Positions 10,132 to 22,499 of a stretch of DNA of 64,000 nucleotides are shown here, one piece after another (position 1 is the first letter of the stretch; each line of letters starts with the position of its first letter). Under the pieces are notes generated by a model. It was not told the origin of the DNA, made no database searches, and was given only the letters and a program-made list of their open reading frames with translations. The stretch is from assembly GCF_011397635.1 (NCBI RefSeq), contig NC_064758.1, positions 21,660,513 to 21,724,512 on the forward strand. Reading direction: 5' to 3'. The DNA is from Epinephelus fuscoguttatus. Its lineage: Eukaryota > Chordata > Actinopteri > Perciformes > Serranidae. Both the position numbers and the translations under genes were made by a program.

Positions 10132-13100
10132 TCATTCTATTCCTTTGAGGGATTCATTTGTCTCCATATTGGAAAAAACTAAGTAGAGTAACACGGCCAC
10201 AGCGAGGAAGAACACAAACTGAACCCACAGTGGGATGAGACGTGACGACTCCGGTGCCTTCTTTGGAGGAGGATCTTTAGATTTCATGGGTGGTGAGTTC
10301 ACGTAGGAGCTTCTGTAAGTGGAGGGCGTGTCGTACATGTGGGGCCTGAAAGGGAATTAAATGCGTCAGTATGTAGTTAAAATTCTCCATCACAAAGAAG
10401 CACTACATGTGAGCTCATTTTGACTTGTAAGTCTGGTGTCACTGTTGTTGGTTCCACGACTGTAATGTTAGTTAAGCATTTATGAGGTGACAAACTGCGG
10501 TGCTGCCCCCTTTGGGCCAATCAGTGTCAGGTCATATTAGTGTAATGTGAGGGTTCACTGTGTGGTGGTTGGCTCACTCATATTAAGAGTACACAGCAGG
10601 ATGGAGACAAATATTGTCTCTAATATTCTCTACACCTCAACAGCTTCACAACAACAGCCTTTCCTGGTTACACTTTCTTGTTATGGGTCACATGTCTCGT
10701 AACTAACCAATAAGAGAATTACTGAGGCAGATCCAGCAAATTATTTAACTGTTTTTTTTTTTAATTTAAATTGTTTTTTGTTTTTTTTGTTAATTATGTT
10801 ATTATTTTTCTTATACTGCCCGTGGCTGCAGCACCTCTGTCTGAAACACTGTCTGAGCTCATCCTGAAGAGCCCAGTCTGCTCTGAATTAATGAACTGTA
10901 AATTAATATCTTATGTTCCGGACTGCTAGTCAGACAAAACAAGAATTTGTCACCTTGGGCTCTAGAAAACTTGTGCTGGACATTTTATGGACTAAACACT
11001 TTATCAGTGGTGTATTTAGAGCCTTTACTTAGAAGCATGAAATAGCATGAAATGGAAATAAAAAGCACTAAAGTAAAGTCAGAAAGGTGACACAACAATT
11101 AAGTTTAACCTGAATATACTGATTAGCTGATACCATCTAACACTATATGACTTCATTTAAAGACACTTACTCGTCAACATATTCCCGTCCTCTGTATTCA
11201 GGCTTTGATCTTGAGTAGGTTGAGTAGGACGTCCTGTGGAGAGTGACAGAAAACAGTACATATGTTTACCCTCCTCACCAACTGAGTCAACAACTACTGC
11301 ACAGATTTATATAATTATAACTTACTCTTGTTCATATTCCCGTCCTCTGTATTCAGGCTTTGACCTTGAGTAGCCTGAGTAAGACGTCCTGTAGAGAGTG
11401 ACATATAACAGTACAGATGTGTACACTCAACAACTGAGACAACAACTGCACAGATTTATATAATTATAACTTACTCGTGCTCAAATTCCCTCTCGCCCCA
11501 CTCTGGTCTGGACCTCATGTAAGACACACTAGATGGATTAGAGAAAATAAATGACTATATTAGATTCATTTATATTTGCTATGTTGATGAAACTGAAATA
11601 GAAGAAAGACAATAAATGTTTGGAGCTGATAATAGAGGATTTGAGGGGAAAAAAACTGACCTGTCTCCCGCACCCTCACTCCTTACCTGCAAAATCAGAA
11701 GCAGTGATGTGATGTTTAACAAGACCACTGATATAAACAATCCATACCTATAAGCCTCACTTCTTTGACTGTGGCTGCATTTAATTAACATTATATTTAA
11801 TGGTTGTATCTCTGACCCTGCAAAGGGACGCCCTCCTCTATCAGATTAGAAAACAATGAGTCCTATTTCATAGATATACAATGTAGGGGATAACATACAG
11901 CAAGTGGGTCATTATCTCGAGGGTGATGCATGCCCCCGACGAGAAGCTTCACCCTGTTAGGGTTTATTACACAATAATGACCCACTCGCTGAAAGTGATC
12001 CTGCTTATTACACAGCTGCTTCAACAGAATCAATATGACACAAGCGTCTATGATCAGAACTGCTTCCACAGTAGCGGTCTGCTGTTCAGAGCTAACAGAC
12101 CATAGAAACTGGCCAGTCATAATTGAGTATTCAACAAAGCTGTGTATTAAATACATTTAATTAACTTGATTATGTGTTACAAAATCTATCAGACACTGAC
12201 CATTCAAACTAAAGGTTAGGAGCTCACAGCAGCAGTGAACTTAAGTAACATTTGACAATGATAGAGATGCACTGATTTCTAATTTCAGGGACAATAATAA
12301 TGACAGATTTTTAGATGGATCTGTTTGTTTTCCCACTGTCAATACAATGTTTGTAAACAAATTGTAGTTGAGACATAAAAGGCCATTTTTACCATCATTA
12401 TGCATCATACATGTATTTTCATTTCTTATTAACTAGGCGAGTAAACAAAAAAATGTTGACAGAGATACTTACAGGTGACCTGTAAACATAGGTGACTTCC
12501 TCCTCTGAAATGAAAACACAAACATGATGCTAAATGTCAGTGCAAGTGTATTGTGTATGTATCGTCCTCCTTTAATAAAGGCAGAGGCTGATTCATACAA
12601 TTAAGAACCCATCTGGTTGGCGGCGAACCACCTGATCAACATATTAATATAAACACAATAGCAGCACAGATGTTTCCAGTTGTTTTGCTGGGCTTTATGT
12701 ATCTGATATGATCATTTGATAAACCTTTATGTGACGCCCCTCCCACTGCCTTGGAGGATGTTCCAGCCAACCTCACCAGGCAGTTTACTGACATAGGAGG
12801 GTCGTTGCCTTGATCAAGCTCACCTGGGCCTTCCAGGCTATAAAAGCGTCCTAATGTTTTCACTCAGTCTCTCCCTTTCTACAGCCGACATCCACCTTGC
12901 ATCATTGCTTTTTGTCTTTGCACCTTCAACACCTCCACAGCACACCTAACACACACCCATGCATGGCATTCATTGCTTACCTACACACTCCATTGTTTAT
13001 TTAAGACACATTTTAGTGTAACCTTTTGTGTGGACTCCATACTTTTCACATTCACTAAGCCACTGCCAGTTTATGACACTTAAGAATTAATTTCTTGACA

Positions 13101-14151
13101 GTACAGTTACTGTGGCTCAGTGGCAGAGCGGGTTGTCAATCAATCAGAAAATGGCAGTTCGGTCCCCGGCTCCTCCAGCCTACATGTCGATTAAGACACT
13201 GAGCCCCAGATTGCCCCGATGGCTCTTCCAACGGTTTGTGAGTGTCTAAAAAACTGAGTAGCCTCGGCCACCAGTGTGTGAATGGGTGAATGTGATTCGT
13301 AGTGTAAAAAGCGCTTTGAGTAGTCGGATGACTAGAAAGGCACTATACAAGTGCAGGTCCATTTATAAAAGGCTAAATATTACAGTTACAAATGTAGATT
13401 TTTACTTGACTTTTCACTGATATATATATATATGATTTTAAAACTGTTAATGTCTTTAAAAAGGATACTCAATACATTTTACACATTAAGATAGCCTACA
13501 TTTCCACATCACAAGGAGTAAGGAGTAATATATAATGTCTTACGAGACACTTGCACCTGTGGTAGATGGATTATGGGAAATGTAGTATGTTTATATTTCT
13601 TAAACCAGTAGGTGCCATTAAGGTTAAAGAGGAGGACTCAAAGTCAGGATATGTTGACATGTGTTTTCAGTCTTGACCATACTTTAGACTGGTGCAATGT
13701 GAACCACATTTATCACAGTGAAGCTTTACAGTTAAATGCTATTCAGAGTGAAGACGTTAGATGAAAGAACAAATGACAGTTACCCTCTTCTCTGTAGAAA
13801 GTTTTGTCAGATGATGGTTTCACTCTTTTCCCTTTGGCCATGGCCTCTTTCAGCTTCCTCTCATACAGACTTCTGGTGGAGTCTGGGGAACAACACAATC
13901 CCACATTATGAACATGTGTACACAGAAAACCATAAAGATTTAAGTAGTACATTAGGAGTAAAGTCAGTAACTTCACACAGTTAGAGAGGAGGCCTGTGTG
14001 AAGTTATGTGGTGTGAACGTTGGTTCAAAAACGGGCGCAAAGTAACCGTTGAGTGTGAGATCCACTCACCGACCACAGGCCCGTGCTTTATCCCGTACTC
14101 ATCCAGCAGCTCGCTGATCTCCTGCGCTGATTTACTGCTGAGCGAAGACAT
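10132..14151 (-). CDS. emd: Emerin, LEM-domain inner nuclear membrane protein
   Basis: Eight minus-strand exons join in phase: 14070-14151, 13784-13882, 12473-12504, 11661-11686, 11475-11528, 11326-11388, 11171-11233, 10132-10345, giving 210 residues (human emerin has 254). Exons 1 and 2 make the N-terminal LEM domain, with EISELLDEYGIKHGPVV followed by DSTRSLYERKL. This closely resembles emerin's IPHGPVVGSTRRLYEKK and is the fold that binds BAF on chromatin. Exons 3-7 are a polar Ser/Tyr/Arg-rich linker. Exon 8 carries the C-terminal anchor RLIPLWVQFVFFLAVAVLLY, matching the QVPLWGQLLLFL region of mammalian emerin. Exons 6 and 7 are near-identical 21-residue repeats and exon 5 is related to them (see findings). 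The start ATG is the first in the LEM exon. Confidence 0.93.
11171..11475 (-). repeat. emd: Tandem exon-intron duplication inside emd
   Basis: Exon 7 (11171-11233) and exon 6 (11326-11388) are both 63 nt. They encode TSYS(T/G)YSRSKPEYRGREY with only a few differences. The introns beside them match too, sharing 'gcacagatttatataattat' and 'acagta' landmarks. The repeat period is 155 bp. Both exons are bounded by phase-2 introns, so copies can be added or lost without changing frame. Exon 5 (54 nt; SYMRSRPEWGEREFEHE) looks like an older copy. Confidence 0.88.
13111..13366 (+). mobile_element. tRNA-derived SINE
   Basis: Begins with a pol III A box (TGGCTCAGTGG at 13112) and has a B-box-like GTTCGGTCC further on. 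The body follows with 'cagtgtgtgaatgggtgaatg' and the 'gcgctttgagtagtcggatg' block common to many teleost SINE copies, ending near 'gtgcaggtccattta'. It is inserted in intron 2 of emd, in sense orientation on the plus strand, opposite to emd. Confidence 0.75.
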
Positions 14152-15071
14152 TGTTGTTGTGACTTAATTCGCTCGTCAATGTTTCCGAGTTGTGTTGTAT
14201 TTAAGTGTTCTTGTTTCGGTTTTAGGCTGTTAGTTTCGGTTGGCAAAAACAGACAACAACTATGACTCCTCCCACCGATAATGACCGAGAGCTCGTTTTG
14301 TGACGCGGCCGGTAAGGGAAGATCCTCCATGGAGTCTAACGGGAGTCTGGAAGTATGGAACGAGTAAACCCCGCCCTCCTCTGTTGACCCAAGTGTTGAA
14401 AACATTCGCCTATCGTTGAATTGTACATCATTTCCGTTTCCGTTTCACACTTTTTATGCTATATTTTTCTTTCTTTTCTTTTTTAAATATTCTTTATTTA
14501 AAGAATAAAGCTACATTAACAGCATATACATACGAAGTTGTTCATAACTGGAGAACATATACAAAAATACGAGAGAGACGAACAACAAGAAAACAACAAT
14601 TAAGTACGAGTTAAAAATCAAAATAATGTATCGGCAGTAGTTTCTATTCTTTTTTATTTCTTTTCTGGTTTCCTTTAAGAAAAGAAACACTAATAGTAAA
14701 TATTGATATTAGCAGTCAGCTGGTAGTGGCATGATTAATATTGTTTTTAGTGGCAAAAGAAGTTTTCAGATACTTAAGTAAAAGTTGTAGTAGTGCAGTG
14801 GAAAAAAATATGCTACTTAAAGGTCCAGTGTGTAGGATTTAGGGTGATTTATTGGCAGAAATTGAACTGAATATAATAAGTGTGTTTTCTGTCGTGTGTT
14901 GTGACCTGAAAATAGGAACTGTGTTTTCATTACCTTAGGACGAGCAGTTTATGCAAAGAGCATGGATAACAAGAGGCGAAGCGCCGTTGAATTTTTGCCA
15001 ACAGCCACTAGGGGCGCTGCCGCCATTTTGGACTGTTGAGCTTGGACTTTTGCGCCCAGACAACATGCAAG

Positions 15072-15190
15072 ATGTCAAGGAGAGAGGAGAAAAAAAGTAA
15101 AAGAAAACAGTGTAGTGCAATTAACTGCAACAACTATCAGTGGAACACCCCGCACCTGGCCTTCCACCGTTTCCCGAAGGATCCCGACAG
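15072..15190 (+). CDS. THAP-domain first exon inside the transposon (partial gene)
   Basis: ATG at 15072 opens a frame encoding KRKQCSAINCNN and then HLAFHRFPKDPDR before a strong donor (ACAG|GTAAGA at 15191). The C-x4-C pair, the aromatic FHRFPKDP block and the break just after it match the N-terminal half of THAP zinc fingers, DNA-binding domains shared by P and Kolobok transposases and host THAP proteins. The second half (the W and C-x2-H pair) should lie on a next exon, which I did not find within the element. It may be a relic of the transposase, or an exon able to splice into downstream sequence. The first residues are rich in Arg/Lys. Confidence 0.6.
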
Positions 15191-15239
15191 GTAAGAACTC
15201 CTGAGGTGTAAGTTTTGAAGTGTTTTAATATCAATTTAA

Positions 15240-15397
15240 TATGCCAGTTTTGGAGGGAAGATAACACTTATATATATGTGTATATATATACACACATATA
15301 CACATATACACATATACATATGTATGGCCTCTTGGACCATTTATATCAGAACTGATTACTGCTTTAGCATTAAAATATATCATTAAAATAGCCTATA

Positions 15398-15429
<32 letters not shown>

Positions 15430-15430
15430 G
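15240..15430. repeat. TA/CA-rich and (TTA)n microsatellites
   Basis: A (TA/CA)-rich tract spans about 15270-15323 and a (TTA/ATT)n run about 15396-15429. Both lie inside the TTAA-flanked transposon. Confidence 0.8.
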
Positions 15431-16990
15431 GGCCCGAGCAGGTCTCTACCTGGGCACTGTAAAAGTTATTATTACTGTCCACTTACTGTACAAACTGTAA
15501 ATAAATCTTTATTCCTGACTATGTGATGTCGCCATTAATTAATTAATACATTTTTTGGTAGATTGGCTTATGGGGTGATTTTGAAGGAGTAATTAAGTTA
15601 ATCTTCTCATAAATGGATGTAATATGTAGATATGCCATCTAGGTCGTTTTCCTTCGTTTTGTTTTTTTTAAAGTCTATATTTTGCTTTACAAAAATGTGA
15701 AAAAGCAGCTGTGACCAAGCTATCATGAGGTGAGTAGCATTGTAAGCATAATTAATAGCAATATACTTCAGTTTGTCAGTGTGTATTTGTATGCAAGCGG
15801 GTCTGCTGTGGTCTGCTGACAGTGGCGGTAGGACGAAACCATGGGCGAGTCTATTGTTATGGGGCGTTCTATTGAGCTTCGCCTCTTGGTATCCATGCTC
15901 TTTGGTTTATATCTACATAGGGAGCAGGTCCTCATTTGCGGAGTCCATGTTGCGCTGCCATGTTTCTACAGTAGCCCAGAAGGGACACACTAAACACTGG
16001 CTCTAGATAGGGCCATTTGCATTTTTTCGTTTTCGTGTCAGCCTTTGTAACTTGCCTGCCATCCACAATAGGAGCATTTGAAAAACACAGATTTTTTAAA
16101 TGTGAAACAGCTTTCTGCAGTGTTTTTACCTGATTTAATCACTGGATTTGTTCGTTTTGGAGAGGAGGAGATCTCTGATAATTTGGCTCCCTCTAAAAAA
16201 CTCTAGAGCAATGAACGCTGAAGGAATTCCAATTGTGAGCTCACACTTGGCACATGGGAGAAGTTTCATTGGTTGCAATCTGCACTCCTCACCGCTAGAT
16301 GCCACTAAATCCTGCATGCTGCTCTTTCAGATTAAAGTATCAGTATTATCAGAAAAAAAATATAAAAGATAAAACTGCACATTATGCAGAATGGCCCTTT
16401 TCAGAGTGTCATTTTTGAGATTATTATTATTATTACTGATAAATTCACAAATAGCAAAGTACAACAAATGTTAACCACTTCACATGCGCTACTGTTCAGT
16501 AGTTTAATCTGTAACAATGTGTTGTATATTAAAAGTAAATTTTTAAATGTAAAAACTTTGTAAAAAAAAAAAAAAAATCTACTTACTCTACAAAAAAAAA
16601 TCTTCATAATGTTCTACTTTGTAAAAAAATAGGGCATTTCCCCCAAAGTATCTAAAAACTGTACTTTAGTGAAGTATTTGAGTAAATGTATTGAGTTACT
16701 GTCTACCACACATTTAGGCATGTTTAACTCCGATGTAATCTATTACAAAAAAAAAAATGGGAACACCACTTATCTACAGGTCATACAATTACAAACACAG
16801 CATCATCTTATACAAAGATATATATTTATTAAGCTCAAAATTACATATTACAGATAACAGAACACAAGTTTGAATGTTTGCACTTTACATCGCATTTTTA
16901 CAAGACAATATTTTTTATGTCATTTTGGATATTTCCTTTATTAAATGTAAGCATGTCAACTACTTTTAAGGACCAACATTTTTTTCCCCA

Positions 16991-19590
16991 CTAGAAGAAC
17001 GACTCATAGCTGAACCAGCCCGCTTGGTCTGTGGCCAACCAGAACATCAGGAGTCCCGCCAGTATCACCAGACCCATCTTCAATGTCAGCTTCAGCATGT
17101 TGAAACACTGTAGGGACAAAGGATGAAGAGACTGAAGTAACCAAACTATTCAGGAATAAATTAACAAAGTGAATATTCAGTGAAGGCCGATGAGTACACA
17201 CTTTGTGTTTCCTGGTACAAATCTGTGCGTTGCCGATATTTGGCACTTTCTCTGGTGGCTCTTTGGTGTTCGGGGGATCACAAGCCGGTGTCACTGGTGG
17301 GGTATCGTCAGGCTCCCTCAGTTCCTGTACAAAGCCAAAGTAGTTAAAGATTTAGCATATGTGTTTATATGTATGCATTTTCATGTGTACTAATATGTGT
17401 CTATGCAAACCTCAGATGTTTCTGCAGAGCTCTGGTCCTCCTCCCCCTCTGTGGAACTGCTGAGTGAATCTCTGTCACTGCTGGGAAACGAGTAAGCACA
17501 CGGTTGTTTTTTGTTTGGGTCTGTCGCAGCTCAGGATGTTGTTGTTCAAGACAAAGAAGTTTAACATGTATGAAGAATCCTGCTCACCTGTCAGTTTCAT
17601 AGTGAATGACTTCAGACAATGGATCTGCACAAAACTGAACTTTAATCTGCCTCCCTGTAAAAATCCACAAATGAAAACAGATGAATTGTTTGAAAATGTT
17701 GTTCCATAAAAAGCTTACCTTTCTCATCTTCACTCACCTTCTCTTTCATTCTCCCCATCATCGTCATCATAGAACTTGTAGAAAGCCTTGATTCTCTCCT
17801 GCTCTTGCTCCCAGTTCCTGTCATCCTCATACTCGTCGTCTCCTAGCTGTCCCAGCTCGGTGATCCCAGAGGCTTCCGGTTCAGTGTTGAAGAAGAAGCT
17901 ATCATCCAGGGATCCCTGGTTTGAGGGGCTTGTTGTTCTTAGATCTGAGTAGCTGTTGATGTCTTCTGCAGGACGCTGAGTCAGATCTGAAAGTGGTGTT
18001 TCCGCTTCGTCTGCGTCCTCTGTGGTTAACAGGTCTTCAGACAGAATCCTATCAGATGTTAACACGTCCAGATTCCAGTTAATGTTGAAATCTGCTGGAT
18101 TTGCTCTGTTGAAGTCATCAGGAAATGCTGCTCCGCTCCCACTCTCAGTCTCCTCCAGTTGCTTGTTGCTTTCTTGTAGATACATACTGTCAGAGAGTTC
18201 TTCGTCACTCCTCTTTTCTTGGACCTCATCGTCACTGGACGTGTAGAAGTCACTCTCATCTGTCTCACCTTCATCACCACACCCAGTTACATCGCCCAAC
18301 ACATTCTCCACAGTCTCTTTTGCTATAGCTGCCACATCCAGGTTCCTGAACTTATCAGATTCTGCCTCTAAGTCTCTGCTGTACAGATACCCATCTTCCT
18401 CCTCATCAGTGTCCTCAGGTGCCCCCATCCATGTTACATCGGCCACAGCTCTATCTCTTTCTAGGTAGGCGTTGTCCTTTGCGGCTGAGCCACTGTCGGA
18501 TGCACAAGCCGAGGTGTCCGACTGGTGATTGCTCTCTTGATTGTCTCCTTTGTCTTCTACATACTCACATGACGAGAAGTCTGAGGGATACTCTGCAAAA
18601 CTCTCACCTGCGTCCTGGTGCTCGTCCCCTGAGAAATCCTTCATTTTCTCTACACATTCCTCACTGTCAACTTCAGCAATAAGATCCTGCAGACTTTGCA
18701 CTGATATTTCTGGAAACTCCAGACTGGCTTTCGCTGGGCCATCTCTGCAAGGGTTCTCAAGCTCCGGTTCAAAGCGCCCAGCGAGAACATTTTCTTCTTG
18801 TTCGATTTTCATGCCCTCACACTCAGAATCAGACGAGTCCTCTTCCTTTTCTTCTTCCCTCTCTTGCTCGTCCTCTTCACTCCTGTCACCTCTCATCATC
18901 ATCTCACCGCCACCTTCAGGGACTCTCTTAAAATAGGACGCCTCCTCATCGCTCTCACCTTGCTCCTCGTTTCTAACTTGAGGGTTTTCAGCACCCTGCG
19001 GGGCCAGAGGTTGTCCCTCAGCAAAGATCCTGTCCTCTTTATTACCCTCGTAAAACTCGTCTGTGTAGCAAACTGACCTCAGCAAATTCCCTGGTTCCTC
19101 TCCTGTTCCTGTATCCTCTTCCTCGTCCTCTTCATCTTCTCCAGAGGCCGAGCTGTCCTGTTCGGAATCGGAGCTTGTGTAATCCTCCCCTGGTGTTTTG
19201 TCCATGCTCGTGACCCTCACACCTTCAAAATCCTCCTCATCGCTTTTATCGTCACACTGCTCTTCATCAACATGTTCAGCTGTGTATATATCTGTCTCCA
19301 TGTTAGACAAAACTGCAGTTGCTTCCTGCTGCAAAACCTCATCTTCCTTGGTTGGTAAGTTTTCTTGTGTTTTGTCCTCCTCAAACTTTTCATCAAAATT
19401 TAAATTCTCAAAATCCAAATCTCCATCAGGAAATGACGGAACAGCTGTTTCTGCAACAACATTTGAAAGTTAAATACTTTAGGAAATACTTACATAAATG
19501 AATAAATAAACAAAGGAAATACCACATTACCAAGACATATTTCTTACCTGAAAAAGCACCACTAAGCAGATCAGCAAAACTTTGCTCCAT
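16991..19590 (-). CDS. Highly acidic tail-anchored protein, function unknown
   Basis: Six minus-strand exons join in phase: 19548-19590, 17738-19450, 17588-17654, 17411-17480, 17202-17324, 16991-17107, giving 710 residues. The protein starts MEQSFADLLSGAFSETAV. The 1713-nt second exon encodes about 570 residues dominated by Glu, Asp and Ser with repeated S/D/E clusters (for example SDSEQDSSASGEDEEDEEED), predicted to be disordered and rich in acidic casein-kinase-2-type sites. The last exon gives one hydrophobic helix close to the C terminus (MGLVILAGLLMFWLATD) and a 10-residue tail ending SYESFF. With no leader peptide this is the layout of a tail-anchored ER, outer mitochondrial or nuclear-membrane protein. 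A likely polyadenylation signal (AATAAA) is at 16937-16942. I do not recognise a family. Base composition of the big exon is biased by the acidic codons. Confidence 0.82.
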
Positions 19591-20196
19591 CTTGGCAGCG
19601 AAAACAATATTTATATAGTAGAAGTTATATCAAGACAAACATAACTGCTCTGCCCCAGATAATCTGTTCTCTCAGAAAGGAAGAGCGCGCAAAGTAACTC
19701 TCATCTGTTGTCGCTGCAAGTGGCTTCCTGTCAAACAGACGGTGCACAAATTACACATTCAAACTAATACATTCAGTTAAATATATATAACTACAAATGT
19801 TAACATTATACAAGGCTTACCGTGAAACTGAAGATAATCAAAATGTGTAAGAAGTGACTAAAAAGGTGTAATCACAAAAGTAATGTTTTGTGCTGCTGCA
19901 GGAACTTACCTTCATGAGCTCATGAAATGATGTCAGCTTTGATGTGGTTTTGGTTTCAGATGCAAGTTAACTCCAGCAGCCGAACACGCAGTTCCTTCAT
20001 GCTGAAACAACTCATGTTTATTTGTGTCTTATGTAAGTGAGATGAGTGCAGTGCCAGTTTGAGAACGAGTACAGTCATTGTAAAAGAAGAAACATTATCA
20101 GTGAATATTCTGTTAAGAAAATTGATTTATTTTGATATCTAAAATCAAATAAAACTGCAGTTAAAATGAAGACATCCTGGTTAGCAGATGGTTGTC

Positions 20197-22369
20197 CTAC
20201 AGCTCATTGCGGAGGAGGTAGCGGTGATTGGGCTTCAGGTCAACCTCTACAGGAAAATGATCACTCACCTCAAGAGCCTAAAGGTGCCATCACAAGAACA
20301 GAATTAATGTTCATTATATGTAAATAACCAAGTTAAAGAAAGTTTATTTTTTAACACCTTTACCTCTTCCTCTGTGAGATGGAAGCTCTCTTTAAAGTTG
20401 AATGGTTGGGCTGAATCTGGCACTATACTGGAGATTATCTCACGTCCATGGACAATGATCCTGATTGGACATGTAACAACCACATTTTAAGGCATTACCC
20501 TGCCCTTAAAATAATCAGACACACAAAGTAATTGCTCGGTACAAAGTCACTGACCTGTCATAGGCACAATGTGTCTTCTCACGGACAGTAGTGTCCTGCT
20601 CATCTCCAATTAGCCAGCGAAATTTGGGGTCACTCCTCAAACGCACAGCTCTCCAGCCCTTGATGGTGACGTAGTTGCAGCCGGCATTGAGGTCCCCTAA
20701 GATCATCACATTCTAAGTGAATGAAAGGAAGCAAAAAAAGGGAAGTTCAAGAGATTAAAATCACTCATATGTGTGATCATATGTGGAAGAGAGAAACCAA
20801 TATGAGGCTAAAACTGACCGACATAGATTAGAAAAATAAAACAAAATACATAATAAATAAAATAATAATAAATATTTAAATGATGGCAATGATGATGATG
20901 ATGTTTAACCTACATCAGTCCTCCACTTCTTGTAAATTCCTTTGAAGACCGTGTACAGTTCATCAATCTCCTTCATGGCATTTCTGGGACAGGTGTGATG
21001 TCCAATCAGGACAAAGTCCTTCACCACTGCAAACAAAGAAACAAAAAACACACATACATACAGACTTAAGTCTTTTCCAGGTTGTGGTCATAATTGGGAT
21101 ACAGTGTTTACATGGAACATATAGAAACCTTATTATAGATATCCCTGCACCCACAGTGGTGGACTGTATCTAGGTACATTTACTCTCATTTACTTGTAGA
21201 CCTTTAAATATAGTTTGATGTTCAATCTTTTACACTTTTACTTAAGGAAAAAGTTGAATGCAGGACTTTGGCTTGTAACAGAGTATTTTTACACATTGGT
21301 ATTGCTACTTATGCTTAAGTAAAAATCTGAATACTCGTCCCACCACTGTGTATATATAATTATAATATTATCCAGGTCCCTAATGGTCTTTTATTCCTCA
21401 CAGTCCAGTAAATCTGTCAAGTATGAACCCAGCTTGGTTTCTGGCTGCCTGAACTCTGCTGCATTTATCATTCTACTCAATTTAGCTTTCATCTGACCAT
21501 CAGTTGTGACTGAGAATGAGCCACATAGCATCCAGGTATCTTAAAACCAGGGAAAGAAAGTCTGTCTTGGTGAAACTGGCCCCAGATCATAACTGCAGTG
21601 TGTGCTAATGTGCAGTTTATTTTCTTGTATGATCCCAAAGATGCCTTTTGGTTCACTGTACATGTTGTAGGGGAGTGAAAGCGAACGATGAAAGGCTCTC
21701 TGGAGAAAACATCCGTTTCATTGGTCCCTTCTCCTTCCAGTTTAGGATACTGATATTGCTCTTTGACCGTCAGCACATTGTTCCTGTAGAACATGAGCAA
21801 GAAAAAAGATGACGTTAAGGATGTTAAACTAACCGTTAACAGCAATGGGTCATGTTTTATATATGTTACCTGTAAATGTAGACATACTGCTCCTTGTAGG
21901 TCTTCCTCCCCAGCCTTTCACTTTCCACATAGGAGTATGAGTTGGATTTGTCAAATCTGCTGACAACACCATCAGTTAGTTGAAGATGTGACATAGGCTT
22001 CACCTGATCTTTGAAATTAGCAGTTTTGGAATCAAAGAAAGTTTGTACCTGTTAAGATCCTTAACCAAAGTTTGTATTGCTGCTCCTTTAGAGTCTCGGA
22101 CCTCTTGAATAAGACACAAGTCACACCGAGACAGAATCTTGGGAGCAAAAGAAAAGACAAAGATCCATCAGCTGTTTAGTATCGTGTGGATGTTGCTCTA
22201 TAATTGTTGTACACATACGGAAAAGTACCTGTAGTAGAATCCCCATAACCTTCTTGTTGTTTGCCTTCGATTCACCGAAGCTCTGAACATTAAAAGCGCA
22301 GATTTTCAGCGAAGATGTGACGTTCAACACGCACAACCCCGCAACAAACAGCAGAACTGCAGCCCTCAT
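20197..22369 (-). CDS. DNase I family secreted endonuclease (DNase1-like)
   Basis: Eight minus-strand coding exons: 22229-22369, 22049-22137, 21870-21956, 21662-21783, 20914-21026, 20555-20712, 20364-20460, 20197-20277, giving 295 residues. The protein opens with a signal peptide (MRAAVLLFVAGLCVLNVTSS) and then SLKICAFNVQSFG. DNase I landmarks are all present: CLIQEVRD (metal-binding Glu), VLIGHHTCP (first catalytic His), MILGDLNAGCNYV (Asp/Asn), DTTVREKTHCAYDRI, and LEVSDHFPVEVDL (second catalytic His). It should therefore be an active Ca/Mg-dependent double-strand DNA nuclease. It ends soon after RYLLRNEL with no GPI-type hydrophobic tail. It could be dnase1l1-like or dnase1l4-like; nearness to emd favours the former but sequence alone does not settle it. 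A noncoding exon with donor GACG|GTAAGA lies near 22490. An AATAAA for this strand is at 20126-20131. Confidence 0.92.
21154..21348. mobile_element. 195 bp MITE of the CAGTGGTGG family
   Basis: Starts CAGTGGTGGACTGTATCTAG and ends ...CTCGTCCCACCACTG, so the terminal 9-10 bp are inverted repeats. The interior has the familiar 'ggtacatttactc' and 'gtaacagagtatttttacac' blocks. No open frame. It sits in intron 4 of the DNase gene. A clear target duplication was not seen. hAT affiliation is from general knowledge of similar fish repeats, not from this copy. Confidence 0.6.
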
Positions 22370-22499
22370 CTTGTAGAAGAATACCACTCTGTAAGTAAAA
22401 GAGAGTTTAGCAAGATCCTCTCAGCCATGTTGTGAAACATGTTACAAAAACCTCCTCACTCATCTTCACCTACACTTTACAGCCTCTTACCGTCAGTGC

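Larger units (their letters stand above)
14817..16330 (+). mobile_element. TTAA-targeting DNA transposon with THAP exon (Kolobok-like)
   Basis: The left end is AGGTCCAGTGTGTAGGATTT, directly after TTAA (14817-14820). The right end, reverse-complemented, reads AGAGCAGCATGCAGGATTT, followed on the plus strand by TTCA, a one-base variant of TTAA. Subterminal blocks such as ggttgcaatctgca and ctagatgccactaaatcc are widespread in fish relatives of this element. A second 3' end of the same family is at about 61975-62050. The interior encodes a THAP-type zinc-finger exon. Kolobok transposons are known to use TTAA sites and THAP-domain transposases, so this assignment fits. P-like elements are an alternative, but their target site differs. 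No catalytic core was seen, so this copy is non-autonomous. Confidence 0.7.

Noticed and set aside
12720-13080. TATA-bearing, GC-richer stretch (ggctataaaagcg) resembling an LTR promoter
   Set aside because: No second LTR, no defined ends and no internal parts seen; too little to call an LTR element.
17730-19501. Several plus-strand open frames opposite the acidic protein exon
   Set aside because: They are mirror frames produced by the Glu/Asp/Ser codon bias of the real minus-strand gene; no splice or domain support.
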